NCBI GenBank assembly: GCA_963729795.1
Contig: CAVSPC010000040.1
Span: 62,001-126,000 of the forward strand
Origin: CAWBBA01 sp963729795
Lineage (GTDB): Bacteria; Desulfobacterota; Desulfomonilia; Desulfomonilales; Desulfomonilaceae
DNA length: 64,000 nucleotides
Direction of reading: 5' to 3'
Shown: positions 19,580 through 28,631 of the stretch, in pieces
How the letters are laid out: every line of letters starts with the position of its first letter
Position numbering within the stretch: position 1 is the stretch's first letter
Program-made: the position numbers and the translations under genes
The notes under the pieces: model-generated
Databases searched by the model: none
Told to the model about the DNA's origin: nothing
Seen by the model: only the letters and a program-made list of their open reading frames with translations

Positions 19580-21196
19580 TTAATCCTCAAATTTGATGAC
19601 CAGGGGCACTGAAAGCTGTACCGAACTCTCCATCATTTCTCGGATCAGTTTCTTCGCCCGCTCTACCCTTGATAAATCATCGGGGCACGTAAACCAAATC
19701 CCGTCGTGGAGGAGAAGAACGACCTTCACCGGGAGGCCGGTGCGCTCGAAAACCCGGCGCAGTTTCAGTGCTGTGATCTTGAACACATCGGCCTCCAGCA
19801 TCTGGACAACGGCGTTCTTGGCCTGCCTTTTCTCCCGGTCGCTAAGTGGACCCTCGGTGTGGAAACAGCGTCTCCGCCCATAAAGAGATCTCGCTAGGCG
19901 TTTGGCCGCTGAAGTTTGAGCCAGAGCCTCGGCAACGCTGTCGAGGTACTTCGCCACACCAGGATAGATTGCCGAAAGCTCCCGATTGACTGCTTTCGCT
20001 TGTGAGCGTGTGATAGGGATACCTTTTGATTCGAGCCTCTTCCTCGTCTCATCATGAGGATCTCCGCCGGCTTGGAACATCTCGATCAATGCCTCATCCT
20101 GTGACAGGTGTGCGAGCAGCCGGAGTTGAAAAGCGGAGAAGTCGGCTTTGATAAAGGTTCGACCTTCCCCAGGGACCAGGTACCGGCGAAAGGCCTTGGG
20201 CAAACTCTGGAGAGCAGGATCTGTACAGACGATACGGCCGGTGGATGTACGTGTCTGCCACCACGTGGGATAGCACCGATCCTGGTGACCAATGCTCTTG
20301 AAGAACTTGATCACCCGATGCAGTTTGCGCCATGACAGGAGTTTGCGGATAAGCGGATGCCGGGCGCTGAGTCCTTTCAAGAGGTCATCATCAACCGAGT
20401 CGCTTTGCTTCATCCTTGTCCCAAAAGCCGAGTGCAAGAAATCCTTCACCTGATTACCGGAAAAAGGATTCAGGGGTTGTCCGTATGCCTCGGTGACCTG
20501 TTCACAAAGGATCATGCACGCAGCTTCTATCCTAGGCCATGTCCGGCGGATCTTAGACAAGTCAACTCCGATCCCGTCTCTCTCTATCTCGGCCAGTACA
20601 GATGTTAGAGGGATCTCTACGTCCATGTACAGGCTATGGAGCTGGGGATCGCTCTGTAGTTCACGAATCAGCTTCTCCCCGAGTTTCCAGATAAATGAAG
20701 CGTCCTCTTTCAAGCTCTCGTAGAGAACCTCTGGACCTACTCCTTCAACTTGCCTGGGAAGAAAAGGGTAATCCCGGCCGAGATGATTTCGGACCAACGA
20801 ACTCAACAGGAACTCCTGCCAATCCTCGCCCTTGTCGCCCTCCGGGGGCTTCAATAAGTACGCAGCGAGGGACACGTCCCGGAATCGCTCTGTGGGAATT
20901 AGTATATTTCTTTTGTAAAACCAATTAATGAGCTGTTTCAGCGAATGTACATAAATGGGTGTGTCTCTGTCTCCTGTCGAAAACAGGAGTGTAGCCACCT
21001 GCGAAAGAGCCGATAAAGGAAGATGGATACATATGCCTTCCTGCAGATCCTCGCTGGCCACACCCATTATGAAAGAATTCTCGAATTCAATGGGAGGACT
21101 AATGGCGAATGGCTTTTGTGTCAAAGAACCGACGAATGATCGGAAATCTATCTCCTGATTTAATATTCCACTCTTTATTCCGGGGCGGGAATCCAT
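19580..21196 (-). pseudogene. Family-A DNA polymerase lacking the fingers motif
   Basis: A 538-residue PolA-like protein. The template/primer motif TSTGRIVCTDPALQSLP and palm motif A (KADFSAFQLRLLAHLSQD) are present. Motif B should read like RxxAKAVNFGxxYG followed by about 20 residues; here RSQAKAVN runs straight into RELSAIYPGVAKYLD, so roughly 25-28 residues of the O-helix are missing in frame. Motif C is LLHDGIWF, with glycine in place of the usual glutamate. The N-terminal third looks like a degenerate exonuclease domain. Such a protein should not polymerise DNA. It is probably a defective plasmid or phage replication gene; a structural role cannot be excluded. Confidence 0.72.
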
Positions 21197-21410
21197 AACT
21201 CTATAATCTTTCTTCTCTATAAAGAATTAAACTTGGGCACCGCCCTACGCCTCCGGCTTGGACGGGTCCGCCCGACCGGTGGTCGGGGGCTAATATATAT
21301 AGGTGGAGTTCGGGAAAACGGGTTCATGGGTACTATAAAAACCCTTTTCAGGTGACCGAGATTAGCTGCAACCTACTGATATAACAGTCAATCTGCGACA
21401 ATGGCTCTAG
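21197..21410. promoter_or_regulatory. Spacer with a perfect inverted repeat between two leftward replication-type genes
   Basis: The 214-bp spacer holds CCCGACC at 21271-21277 and GGTCGGG at 21281-21287 around a three-base centre, next to an AT-rich stretch (taatatatata, 21291-21301). The hairpin is not followed by a T-tract on the minus strand, so an operator or leader hairpin is more likely than a terminator. Confidence 0.4.
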
Positions 21411-22409
21411 TCAGCCCTCAGAGCGGTATTTGGCCGACCAGGAGTTCTTGGGCTTGTTTTCCAGAGAAACCTCGATATAGCCTGCCTTTGTGAGCATTCG
21501 GGTGTATCCCCTTACGGTCCTGACGGGGATTCCCAGTGCCTTGGCAATCTCTTCATGGGTCAGCACAAGTTTCCGTTGCGCCTCAGCCTGCTTCCAATGC
21601 AGCCAAACGAATAACCGGGAAGCGGGGCCGAACTCCTGGAGCTGGGTTTCCCACGGGAAACTTCGGCTGAACAGGATGGCATCACCCGTGTCGGAGTTGT
21701 GGCCGTCGTAAGGGACCTCTGGGGCTCCGGTGATGACTTCGACTGCCTTTGCCACGAATCTTTGCGGAGCGCCTCGGCCTGATGACGGAAGGCGGAACAG
21801 TCTCACCAGGTCTTCCTTGGGGACCGCATACCTGAGCCAGCCGATCTTCTCCTCCTCATCGTTATTCATTGCTGCCGGACTGCTATCCGATTTCGTGAAG
21901 TTGGCCAGTTCCACGTCGAAATATTCTGCAATTACTCTTCGTGCGTGGTTGAGGTCCTTGTTTCCGTCAAGCCAGCAGATCAGGTCATAGATGTCCAATA
22001 AAGGCTTTTTCTTGACGGGACATCCCTTTCGCCCACAGAAGTGCGCTCGGCGGCAACGGAACCAAACGAGTCCCTTTGCGACTATCACCTGGAAACCCCT
22101 CCTGAAGTCCTTTGCGTCGTCATCCTTCCGTGGCTTCTTGATGAAAAGCGGACAATCGGTGACCAAGCGGCCGGACTTGAAGAGGCCGTACCTCTCACGC
22201 AAGAATTGCAGCACCTTTGGGAGATGACGCCAATTCTTCATTTGTTTCGGATTCACTTTGCCGCTTCGTGCCGGAGGAAATCTTTCCTCGGTACCTGCGA
22301 AGACGTTCGGCTGGTCATCCGGGTCAAAAACAAGAAATTCCTCACCATAGGAGCGCAGGAGATCCATCACCTGTTTATTCTCAAGTTGTTGCGGTGCATG
22401 AGGGCTCAT
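21411..22409 (-). CDS. Winged-helix protein, probable replication initiator or regulator
   Basis: A 332-residue protein with a C-terminal winged helix-turn-helix (LTHEEIAKALGIPVRTVRGYTRMLTKAGYIEV). The central region holds a cysteine/histidine group (CRRAHFCGRKGCPV) that could bind zinc. The ATG at 22409 is chosen because GGAGG lies eight bases upstream; a longer frame to 22556 exists but lacks a site. Its place directly upstream of the polymerase-like gene on the same strand suggests a plasmid-style replication pair. The exact family is not recognised. Confidence 0.55.
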   Translation of the reverse strand: MSPHAPQQLENKQVMDLLRSYGEEFLVFDPDDQPNVFAGTEERFPPARSGKVNPKQMKNWRHLPKVLQFLRERYGLFKSGRLVTDCPLFIKKPRKDDDAKDFRRGFQVIVAKGLVWFRCRRAHFCGRKGCPVKKKPLLDIYDLICWLDGNKDLNHARRVIAEYFDVELANFTKSDSSPAAMNNDEEEKIGWLRYAVPKEDLVRLFRLPSSGRGAPQRFVAKAVEVITGAPEVPYDGHNSDTGDAILFSRSFPWETQLQEFGPASRLFVWLHWKQAEAQRKLVLTHEEIAKALGIPVRTVRGYTRMLTKAGYIEVSLENKPKNSWSAKYRSEG

Positions 22410-22681
22410 GGGCATGGCCTCCAGGGTGCAGGCAAAGGTCGATCTCAGTCTGGTCCTTTTGCTTCCTGATTCATGCCGAGATTCGGACCAAAAGCGCCCT
22501 GAGATCAATTCTGAGCGACTTTCTAGGGCCGGGGATAGTCCGCCATTCCGTTTCACGACATTTCATAAATAATAATTATTAGTTAGGGTAGCTATTTGTA
22601 TTCACAGGTGTTTATGGTCATTTCGTCTTAGCGGTGGGCCACAGATCCATATTAGCGATGCGGCCAAACCGCCTTTCAATT

Positions 22682-23176
22682 TCAGCCTCTGATAAATCCT
22701 CGAATGAACTTATCCATTGGACCGTCAAGGATACCGCAGCTCGAACGGAGCCCCACCCGTGGTGCTGGGCCGGGGCAGCCACCACCTGTATGAATGGCTG
22801 AATATATGTTTACAGCGCCGTCTTGGACCTGGACGAGATAACCAACAGTGTCTTCCAGTCCGATCAACAATTCTCTTGCAGAGCCTTCGTCGTCGGGTGC
22901 CGGTCCATACGTGTTCCCGTCCGCACAGGTCAGGGTTCCATCCACATCCGTGTAAGCGAATGGAAAGAAGACCTTCTTTCCTTCCTCTCTCAAAGCTTTC
23001 AGAACGTCCCATCCAGATTCTAGAGCAAAGATGGGAACGTCCCCAAGGCTCTGAACCCAGACTATTGCGAATGTCGGGTCTACTTCCGAGGACATCCGCT
23101 CACTGAGAAACTCGACTGTGCGGTCGAGAAAAGCTTCCAGTGCGAACTCTTCCAACGGTATTCGTATTTCTTTCAT
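22682..23176 (-). CDS. Unknown 164-residue protein
   Basis: The protein is not recognised. It is mildly acidic with the phrase FPFAYTDVDGTLTCADGNTYGPAPDDEG in the middle, which looks superficially like a HAD-type DxDGT but lacks the rest of that fold. The start at 23176 follows GAGGATC at a good distance. It is the third leftward gene of the small island between the IS1380 fragment and the IS91 element. Confidence 0.5.
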   Translation of the reverse strand: MKEIRIPLEEFALEAFLDRTVEFLSERMSSEVDPTFAIVWVQSLGDVPIFALESGWDVLKALREEGKKVFFPFAYTDVDGTLTCADGNTYGPAPDDEGSARELLIGLEDTVGYLVQVQDGAVNIYSAIHTGGGCPGPAPRVGLRSSCGILDGPMDKFIRGFIRG

Positions 23177-23426
23177 TTTCGTGATCCTCTTCGAACCTCT
23201 TTTGATATCAGCGGACGGACAGGTGCCGCACCACTCCTGTTGCTGGATGCGAGTTAACATCCAGTTGAACGAAACCGCTTCGCGGTGGCCTGTTTCCCGC
23301 CTGTGGGTTGAATGACGATTGCTGTTTTTCTGTTTCGTCCCCGCGCTTAAGCTCAGTACGATCTCTTCTCCCTTGACCAAAAAGCGTAGCATTTCCATCA
23401 AGTCCAATTCTCGAAGGAGTTGAGTG

Positions 23427-24290
23427 ATGGGAAAACTACGCGATCAAATGGTGTCTGATCTCCGCCTCAGAAACTACAGCCCCTCTACCATTCGGATCTA
23501 CACGGGGTGCGTCTATCAGTTTGTCAAACATTTCCGGCGATCTGTGAATTTTATAGGAGAGCAGGAGATCCGAGCGTACTTGCTGTACCTGCTCGATGAG
23601 CGCAAGGCATCACCTACTCTGCGAAAGATGTTTGTCGCAGCGATAAAATTCTTCTACCGAGTGACTCTCAACAGACCCCAAGAGGTAGAAAGAATTCCCT
23701 ATCCCAAGGTCCCCAAAGCCTTGCCCGACGTACTGACTCATGAAGAAGTCATGGCCATCATCGATGGGGTGGACTCCATCAAGTACCGGACCATTATCGC
23801 TGTTGCCTACGCCGCAGGCTTGAGGATCACCGAAGCCTGCGGTCTGCGTAGCCGAGGCGATATTGACTCCAACCGCATGCTCATCCATGTCCGCGCAGGA
23901 AAAGGCGGCAAGGACCGATACGTGATGCTGAGCGAGCGATTGCTCGTGATGTTGAGGGACTACTGGAAACAAGCTTCTCCGAAGGGGCTTTATCTGTTCC
24001 CAGGGTCACACTCGCATCAACCCATAACCCCCGCATCGGTCTATACGGTCTTCAAGAAAGCCCTGAAAAAGACAGGGATCACCAAGCACGTAACCCTCCA
24101 CACCTTGCGCCATTGTTTTGCCACCCACCTGTTGGAAGCACACACCGACACCAGAGTGATCCAGGCACTTCTCGGCCATGCCTCCAGCCGGACCACCTCC
24201 CGCTATACCCATGTCAGTGCACACCTTATAGCTCGGATCAAGAGCCCCTTCGATTCGGCCGGCCTTGAGAAAGAATCTCCAGCCGTCTGA
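23427..24290 (+). CDS. Tyrosine recombinase associated with an IS91-type element
   Basis: A 287-residue phage-integrase-family enzyme, with an N-terminal SAM-like domain (RLRNYSPSTIRIYTGCVYQF) and catalytic residues in AAGLRITEACGLR (Arg), HTLRHCFATHLLE (His-Leu-Arg-His), LLGHASSRTTSRYTHVS (His and Tyr). The ATG at 23427 follows AAGGAG by seven bases. Its stop lies only 3 bp before the IS91 transposase start, so the two genes are coupled. Such pairs are known in a branch of the IS91 family; the recombinase may resolve transposition products. Confidence 0.85.
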   Translation: MGKLRDQMVSDLRLRNYSPSTIRIYTGCVYQFVKHFRRSVNFIGEQEIRAYLLYLLDERKASPTLRKMFVAAIKFFYRVTLNRPQEVERIPYPKVPKALPDVLTHEEVMAIIDGVDSIKYRTIIAVAYAAGLRITEACGLRSRGDIDSNRMLIHVRAGKGGKDRYVMLSERLLVMLRDYWKQASPKGLYLFPGSHSHQPITPASVYTVFKKALKKTGITKHVTLHTLRHCFATHLLEAHTDTRVIQALLGHASSRTTSRYTHVSAHLIARIKSPFDSAGLEKESPAV

Positions 24291-24293
24291 GCC

Positions 24294-25568
24294 ATGGAAC
24301 CTCATCAGACTCTGGGCGAGGCAGCAGCAGCGGTGCGGAACGGCCTTGAAGTCGCTGATGTCATGCGTCTTCACGGCCAGGAATACCGTAACAACCATCC
24401 ACTGTCCACGCAACAACTCAAGGCAATGAGGGATATTGAGGCTTGCCGTACAGTGGCTCTCGGAGGCCATGTGGACGTCTGTGACAAAGGATGCGGGTTC
24501 ACTCGGATCTCGTACAACTCCTGCCGGAACCGCAACTGCCCCAAATGCCAAGGGCTTAAGAGCGCACAATGGCTGGAGCAGAGGCTGGAGAGAATCCTCC
24601 CCATACACTACGTCCACATGGTTTTCACGGTTCCACACGAGACGCTCCCTATCATGCTTCACAACAAACAGACCTTGTACAATATCTTGTTCCGTACTGC
24701 GGCCGAATCCTTGCTTGAGTTTGCAAGAGACTGGGAACGACTGCGGGCCAATGTGGGATTCAGTGCGATCCTTCATACCTGGAACCAGGACATGGATTTC
24801 CACCCCCACATTCACATTGTCATAACCAGCGGTGGACTCGATGAATCAGAAACCCGATGGATACCCTCACGCAACAGCTTTCTCGTGCCGGTGCGTGCCT
24901 TGTCGAAGAAATTCCGGGGCAAATTCATCGACTCGCTCCGGAAGGCCTTTGAAGAAGGACGCCTTGTCATGCCCCGGAACATTCACCATCCAAAAGCTCA
25001 GGATGCTTTCCGGCGCCTCACCAAGAAGCTCTATCGCAAGAAATGGGTCGTGTATGCAAAACAACCCTTTGGCGGACCCGAACAGGTCTTCAGGTATCTC
25101 GGACTCTATACCCATAAGGTGGCCATCTCGAACCACCGCCTCGTGGAAATGACCGATGGGAAGGTCACCTTCCTCGCCCGGGACAACTCAAACCCCGGTA
25201 GGAAAAGGCTCGTTACGCTCACAACACAGGAGTTTATTAGGAGGTTTCTCCTCCATGTTCTCCCCAGGGGGTTCGTCAAAATCCGACATTACGGATTGAT
25301 GGCACCCCGCAATGCAAAGACTAAGCTCGAAGCGGCCCGCAGACTCATCGAGCAGGCTCAACCACTCAAGAGCGACCCAGATGGCCACACAGAAGCACAT
25401 CAACTCCCGAAGCGCTCCACCTGGCAAGAGATTTTTCTCCGTATCACCGGGATCGACATCACGAAATGCCCCTCATGTGGAGGAAGTCTCATTCGACGGC
25501 CTCTGACCTCACTGGACCAGACGTGCTCCATAACGAACTATGCCGCGGTGTTCCTGGATTCCTCATGA
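24294..25568 (+). CDS. IS91-family HUH transposase
   Basis: A 424-residue rolling-circle transposase. A zinc-binding N-terminus (CDKGCGFTRI, SCRNRNCPKC) leads to the metal-binding HUH motif in MDFHPHIHIV and the tyrosine region RYLGLYTHKVAISNHRL. The C-terminus has a further CPSCGG site. The protein appears complete. With the recombinase just upstream it makes the coding core of an IS91-type element; the exact ends (oriIS, terIS) could not be located. Confidence 0.88.
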   Translation: MEPHQTLGEAAAAVRNGLEVADVMRLHGQEYRNNHPLSTQQLKAMRDIEACRTVALGGHVDVCDKGCGFTRISYNSCRNRNCPKCQGLKSAQWLEQRLERILPIHYVHMVFTVPHETLPIMLHNKQTLYNILFRTAAESLLEFARDWERLRANVGFSAILHTWNQDMDFHPHIHIVITSGGLDESETRWIPSRNSFLVPVRALSKKFRGKFIDSLRKAFEEGRLVMPRNIHHPKAQDAFRRLTKKLYRKKWVVYAKQPFGGPEQVFRYLGLYTHKVAISNHRLVEMTDGKVTFLARDNSNPGRKRLVTLTTQEFIRRFLLHVLPRGFVKIRHYGLMAPRNAKTKLEAARRLIEQAQPLKSDPDGHTEAHQLPKRSTWQEIFLRITGIDITKCPSCGGSLIRRPLTSLDQTCSITNYAAVFLDSS

Positions 25569-25898
25569 TCCTTTCCGGTCCGAGACTACCAACGACCTAC
25601 CATAACCGACCTCACAAAGACGGTTTTCTCTACAGGTGCGCCCGGACTGTGCAACTTTTGCCTATCGTTTCCCCTTCCGAACCCCATTTCTCTCAATCCG
25701 TGATCCAAAGGACCTCCTCTCTCCCACAACCCCACGCAAGAAGAGATTCTGATCCTCAGATCCAGTCTCCTTCTTGAAGCCTCCTAGTTATAGAATCCCC
25801 ATAAGACAAAATCACCCCTACCCAGCGGCTTCGTCCAACACGCCGTTTATGAGAATGGGCTCCGCCACTCTCACAAACGCCTACATGTTAACATTTTG

Positions 25899-25938
25899 AA
25901 GGATCGTGAGGGATCAATAAGGATCGAGAGGGATTAAC
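25899..25938 (+). repeat. Two tandem 20-bp imperfect repeats beside the att site
   Basis: AAGGATCGTGAGGGATCAAT (25899-25918) is followed directly by AAGGATCGAGAGGGATTAAC (25919-25938), differing at three of 20 positions. They lie about 60 bp left of the tRNA remnant, the spacing expected of integrase arm-type binding sites. This is inference from location and repetition. Confidence 0.5.
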
Positions 25939-25995
25939 GGGGATTGAAATTGCTGGGGAATTGAGACAAATCCCTGTTATTACTGGCATGAATGT

Positions 25996-26045
25996 CTGCA
26001 TTCGGGATGCAGGGGTCGCTGGTTCAAATCCAGTCGTCCCGACCA
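25996..26045 (+). other. 3' half of tRNA-Pro(CGG): integration attachment site remnant
   Basis: The sequence matches a tRNA from the anticodon stem to the CCA end: stem CTGCA, loop TTCGGGA (anticodon CGG), stem TGCAG, variable GGGTC, T-arm GCTGG TTCAAAT CCAGT, acceptor strand CGTCCCG, then ACCA. The acceptor 5' strand and D-arm are absent upstream, so it is not a working tRNA gene. A truncated tRNA 3' end beside an integrase (ten bases to its stop codon) is the hallmark of an att site. Confidence 0.85.
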
Positions 26046-26054
26046 CTAAAATCG

Positions 26055-27327
26055 CTAACTTAGGTCGTGTGATCGCACGACCTTTTTCTTTTTCTCCAGC
26101 ACTTTCCATACTGCTTCCATACCTTTCTCCGGGGGCTCCTCGATTTGAGGTTCCTCAACGAAATCCAACTCTGTGCAGCCGTGGTCAAAGGTCATTGAAT
26201 CTACAGCTTTGAGCAGCACATCGTCGGATATCCGAATGTACCGATCCTCCACGGGACGGACGGAAGCGTGCCCCACTATGGCGTTCCGCACGGCGGGGTC
26301 CATGCCAGACCTTTGGGCGTTGGTCTTCCACGTGTGCCTAAAGTCTCTCATTTGAAGACCTTTGATGCCTGCCAGATTAACCGCTCTCTCCCAACACTTC
26401 CGAACCATCGGGCGATCAATGGGCTTGCCTTGATACGTATCCGAGCGGTTCTTGAAGCTTCCGCAGTAGCCGAAAATTAACCCAATGCCTTGCACCACAT
26501 TGTTTCCCTGCTTATTTCGTAGTGATTCAAGGACCTCCATGACTTCTTTTCGAAGGGGAACACGTTTGGGTTTCACTCGGCTTTTTTTCCCATTCTTGCC
26601 TTCTTTGGTAGCCGAAGCTGGAAGAATGATCATTCTGCGGTCGGGTTTGTACATCTCCCATCGGAGGTTGGCCACTTCCCCGAACCTCATGCCCGTGTAA
26701 TAGAGAACCACGAGGAAATCTCGAAGCCAGTCCGCATGCTTGAGCAAGTAGATGAAATCATCGAAAGAAAGATAAGAGTCCCGTTGTTCTTCCGGCAACT
26801 TCTTTACCATCCTGCACGGATTATAATCGACCGTCTCAAGCTCAACTTGCACTCTGAAAATGCCCGAAAGGGCGGCCACTTCTCGGTTGATAGTGGCATT
26901 CTTGACCTTTTCCAGACGTGCCTGCCGGTACCTCTTTATGTGTCCGACTTTGATTTCAGCCAGAGGACAATCCTTCCCGAAATATTCAAGCAGGCGAACA
27001 ATGGCAAAGATGTTTCGCTCCCGCCTGTGCTTCTCATCGGCTTGAAGATAATCTTTAGTCGCCTTTTCCAACGTCAACTCTTCCTCTGGTTCACAAACCG
27101 CAAGGTCGGGGGGGAGTTTCCATCCTTGGTTTCTGGAAAGTCCTTACCACCCATTCCTGTTCGTCTGGTTTGAGATGGTCAAATCTGTTAATCCGTAAAG
27201 CCGTACGCACCGCCTTGTCTATTCTGTGTGCGCTGGCTTCATTCTGAGCGGATGTTGAGGTTTCCACGACGGTTCCATTCAATTTGACATAGACGTAGAA
27301 CCGCTTTCCTTTCTGTCTTACAGCCAC
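26055..27327 (-). pseudogene. Tyrosine-recombinase integrase at the left edge of the element, frameshifted
   Basis: Two frames combine into a phage-type integrase: an N-terminal arm-binding part starting at GTG 27327 (MAVRQKGKRFYVYVKLNG) and the core plus catalytic domain (TLEKATKDYLQADEK; Arg in YYTGMRFGEVANLRW; HTWKTNAQRSG; GHASVRPVEDRYIR). Dropping one T of the TTT at 27130-27132 joins VRTFQ to NQGWKLPPDL and gives 423 residues. The homologous integrase at 63497 has MFHNQGWEISGDL at the same place, confirming the repair. The gene overlaps the excisionase gene by ten bases and reads toward the tRNA-Pro remnant. It would catalyse integration and excision at that site if intact. Confidence 0.82.
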
Positions 27328-27632
27328 GACAAGACCTCCTTGCGAAGGTCGCCTGGCAAATCCCCTGAATGTCTTTTATCGCCTCCCTTCTTCTTTGGAG
27401 TAGGACTGGCCATCTTTTTCCCAGCTCTCTGATGGCCCACGGGAGCAGGCTCCATTTTTTTGGTCCTGCTCTTCACAAACTCGTCAATCGCTTCATTGGT
27501 AAATAATACCACCTTTCTCGAAAGTCTCACGCTCTGAATTCTATTTTCTCTTACCCATCTCAATAAAGTCCTCTTCGCAATTCTGAGCCTCTCGGCCGCC
27601 TCATCGGCCGTCAGCAATTCCTTTTCCGACAT
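27318..27632 (-). CDS. Excisionase-type winged-helix DNA-binding protein
   Basis: A 104-residue protein with an N-terminal MerR/Xis-like helix-turn-helix (LLTADEAAERLRIAKRTLLRWVRENRIQSVRL, then KVVLFTNEAIDEFVKS) and a basic tail. The family usually directs excision by bending DNA at the att site. It is translated just before the integrase (ten-base overlap). The same overlap and order occur at 63162-64000. Its leader carries copy A of the hairpin motif described below. Confidence 0.78.
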   Translation of the reverse strand: MSEKELLTADEAAERLRIAKRTLLRWVRENRIQSVRLSRKVVLFTNEAIDEFVKSRTKKMEPAPVGHQRAGKKMASPTPKKKGGDKRHSGDLPGDLRKEVLSWL

Positions 27633-27656
27633 TCATGTCGCCCTCCATGTGTACCC

Positions 27657-27737
27657 GCAGGAGTTTCTCCTGCTTCGGTGCGGACATTGCGTCCACCTTG
27701 TGCCCCGTCCGACCTTTCGGAGGAAAAGGCGGTAGGG
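27657..27737 (-). promoter_or_regulatory. Structured leader motif, copy A (upstream of excisionase)
   Basis: Plus-strand order: a hairpin GCAGGAG-TTT-CTCCTGC (27657-27673), a second weaker stem around GGAC-att-gc-GTCC (27682-27694), the conserved CTTGTGCCCCG (27697-27707) and a third stem TCCGA-cctt-TCGGA (27708-27721). On the coding strand the motif lies in the 5' leader with hairpin 1 ending about 25 bases before the start codon. Confidence 0.65.
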
Positions 27738-27824
27738 CCTGAAGCATGCATAAGGCCATGCTCCAATTGGCTCACGAATCAATCGTTTGTCATGTGTCTG
27801 GGGTCAAAAGTGAGGTTCCCACAT

Positions 27825-28445
27825 TTAAGAAATGTCAGCCTTTGCTCTGGTTCTTTTATTTTCCCGCTTCACTGACGAGGTTCGCTGAAGACGTGCTGCT
27901 TCATCTGAGGGCATGATCTTTCCCAAATCATCGAGAATTTCCCCGAGCCAGTAAAGTTTCTCCTCAAGCTTCCCATCGAGTAATCTGAGATTCACATTAA
28001 TGAAATCTAAATCATTCTCAGTTTTAGGCCATGGTAATTTGAAAAGTGAGTTCTGGAAAGCATTATCGACGATTTGCAGCAAGATTTGGGCAGCCAGTCC
28101 CAATGTGTTCAGGTCCACTGCATTGAAATTCGTTGCATGGCCACCCGGGTCGCCGTTCTTGGAATCTAAGCTCCGCTCACTTAAATCCTCCAGATGTTGA
28201 AACCCGGATAGGTCGGCGTCCAATGTATATTTCCACAATATCCGGGCTGCGTCCCAAAACTCAAAAATCAAATCCTTTACAACTCTTTGTGCAAGAGGAC
28301 TCCACATCAGCCGTCGTTGGAACGGAATAGATCTCCCTTCTTCTTCTTTCGCCCAGACCTCTGCCCGTTCCGCAACAGATTTCACAGTCTCGTTGAGTAA
28401 ATAGAGCCGTTGCAGAAACTCTACCTGTGATTGGATTTGCTCCAT
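27825..28445 (-). CDS. Unknown 206-residue protein of the element's left arm
   Basis: No family is recognised. The protein is helical and soluble, begins MEQIQSQVEFLQRLYLLNET and has repeated leucine-rich helices through residue 190, suggesting a four-helix-type fold. It resembles the protein at 31332-32018 in size, composition and general pattern (IEFLDILLYLVSMVTE there, LGLAAQILLQIVDNAFQN here), so the two may be distant paralogues. It is preceded by copy B of the shared leader. Confidence 0.5.
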   Translation of the reverse strand: MEQIQSQVEFLQRLYLLNETVKSVAERAEVWAKEEEGRSIPFQRRLMWSPLAQRVVKDLIFEFWDAARILWKYTLDADLSGFQHLEDLSERSLDSKNGDPGGHATNFNAVDLNTLGLAAQILLQIVDNAFQNSLFKLPWPKTENDLDFINVNLRLLDGKLEEKLYWLGEILDDLGKIMPSDEAARLQRTSSVKRENKRTRAKADIS

Positions 28446-28496
28446 ACGTGTCTCCTCGGTGCGATCTTCTTATTTTCCGCACCTTCTGTAATTATT

Positions 28497-28575
28497 TCCC
28501 GACAAAAATGACGGGATATGCGGGCAATGCCCGGCTTGTGCCTCGTCGCCCTGGGGAGACGACCAGGGAAACGAG
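28497..28575 (-). promoter_or_regulatory. Structured leader motif, copy B
   Basis: Hairpin 1 is TCCCG/CGGGA (28497-28516), hairpin 2 GCGGGC-aat-GCCCG (28520-28533), then CTTGTGCCTCG (28535-28545) and hairpin 3 CCCTGG/CCAGGG (28549-28568), enclosed by CCTCGT/ACGAGG (28541-28575). It lies about 52 bases upstream of the start codon at 28445 on the coding strand. Confidence 0.68.
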
Positions 28576-28631
28576 GCGGTAGAAGCGCACCCTATGGGGG
28601 ATCGTCGCTCATACTGCTGTTTGAGAAGCGT

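Larger units (their letters stand above)
23427..25568 (+). mobile_element. IS91-type element with recombinase and transposase (minimal extent)
   Basis: The two coupled genes mark the element; its termini must lie outside them, probably between about 23200 and 25890. Rolling-circle elements create no target duplication, so no flanking repeat is expected. The 320 bp after the transposase encode nothing convincing and likely include its 3' end. Confidence 0.6.

Noticed and set aside
22682..23176. HAD-family phosphatase suggested by DVDGT
   Set aside because: The motif is mid-protein and the remaining HAD motifs are missing.
25996..26045. A functional tRNA-Pro gene
   Set aside because: Only the part from the anticodon stem to CCA is present; the D-arm and 5' acceptor strand are missing.
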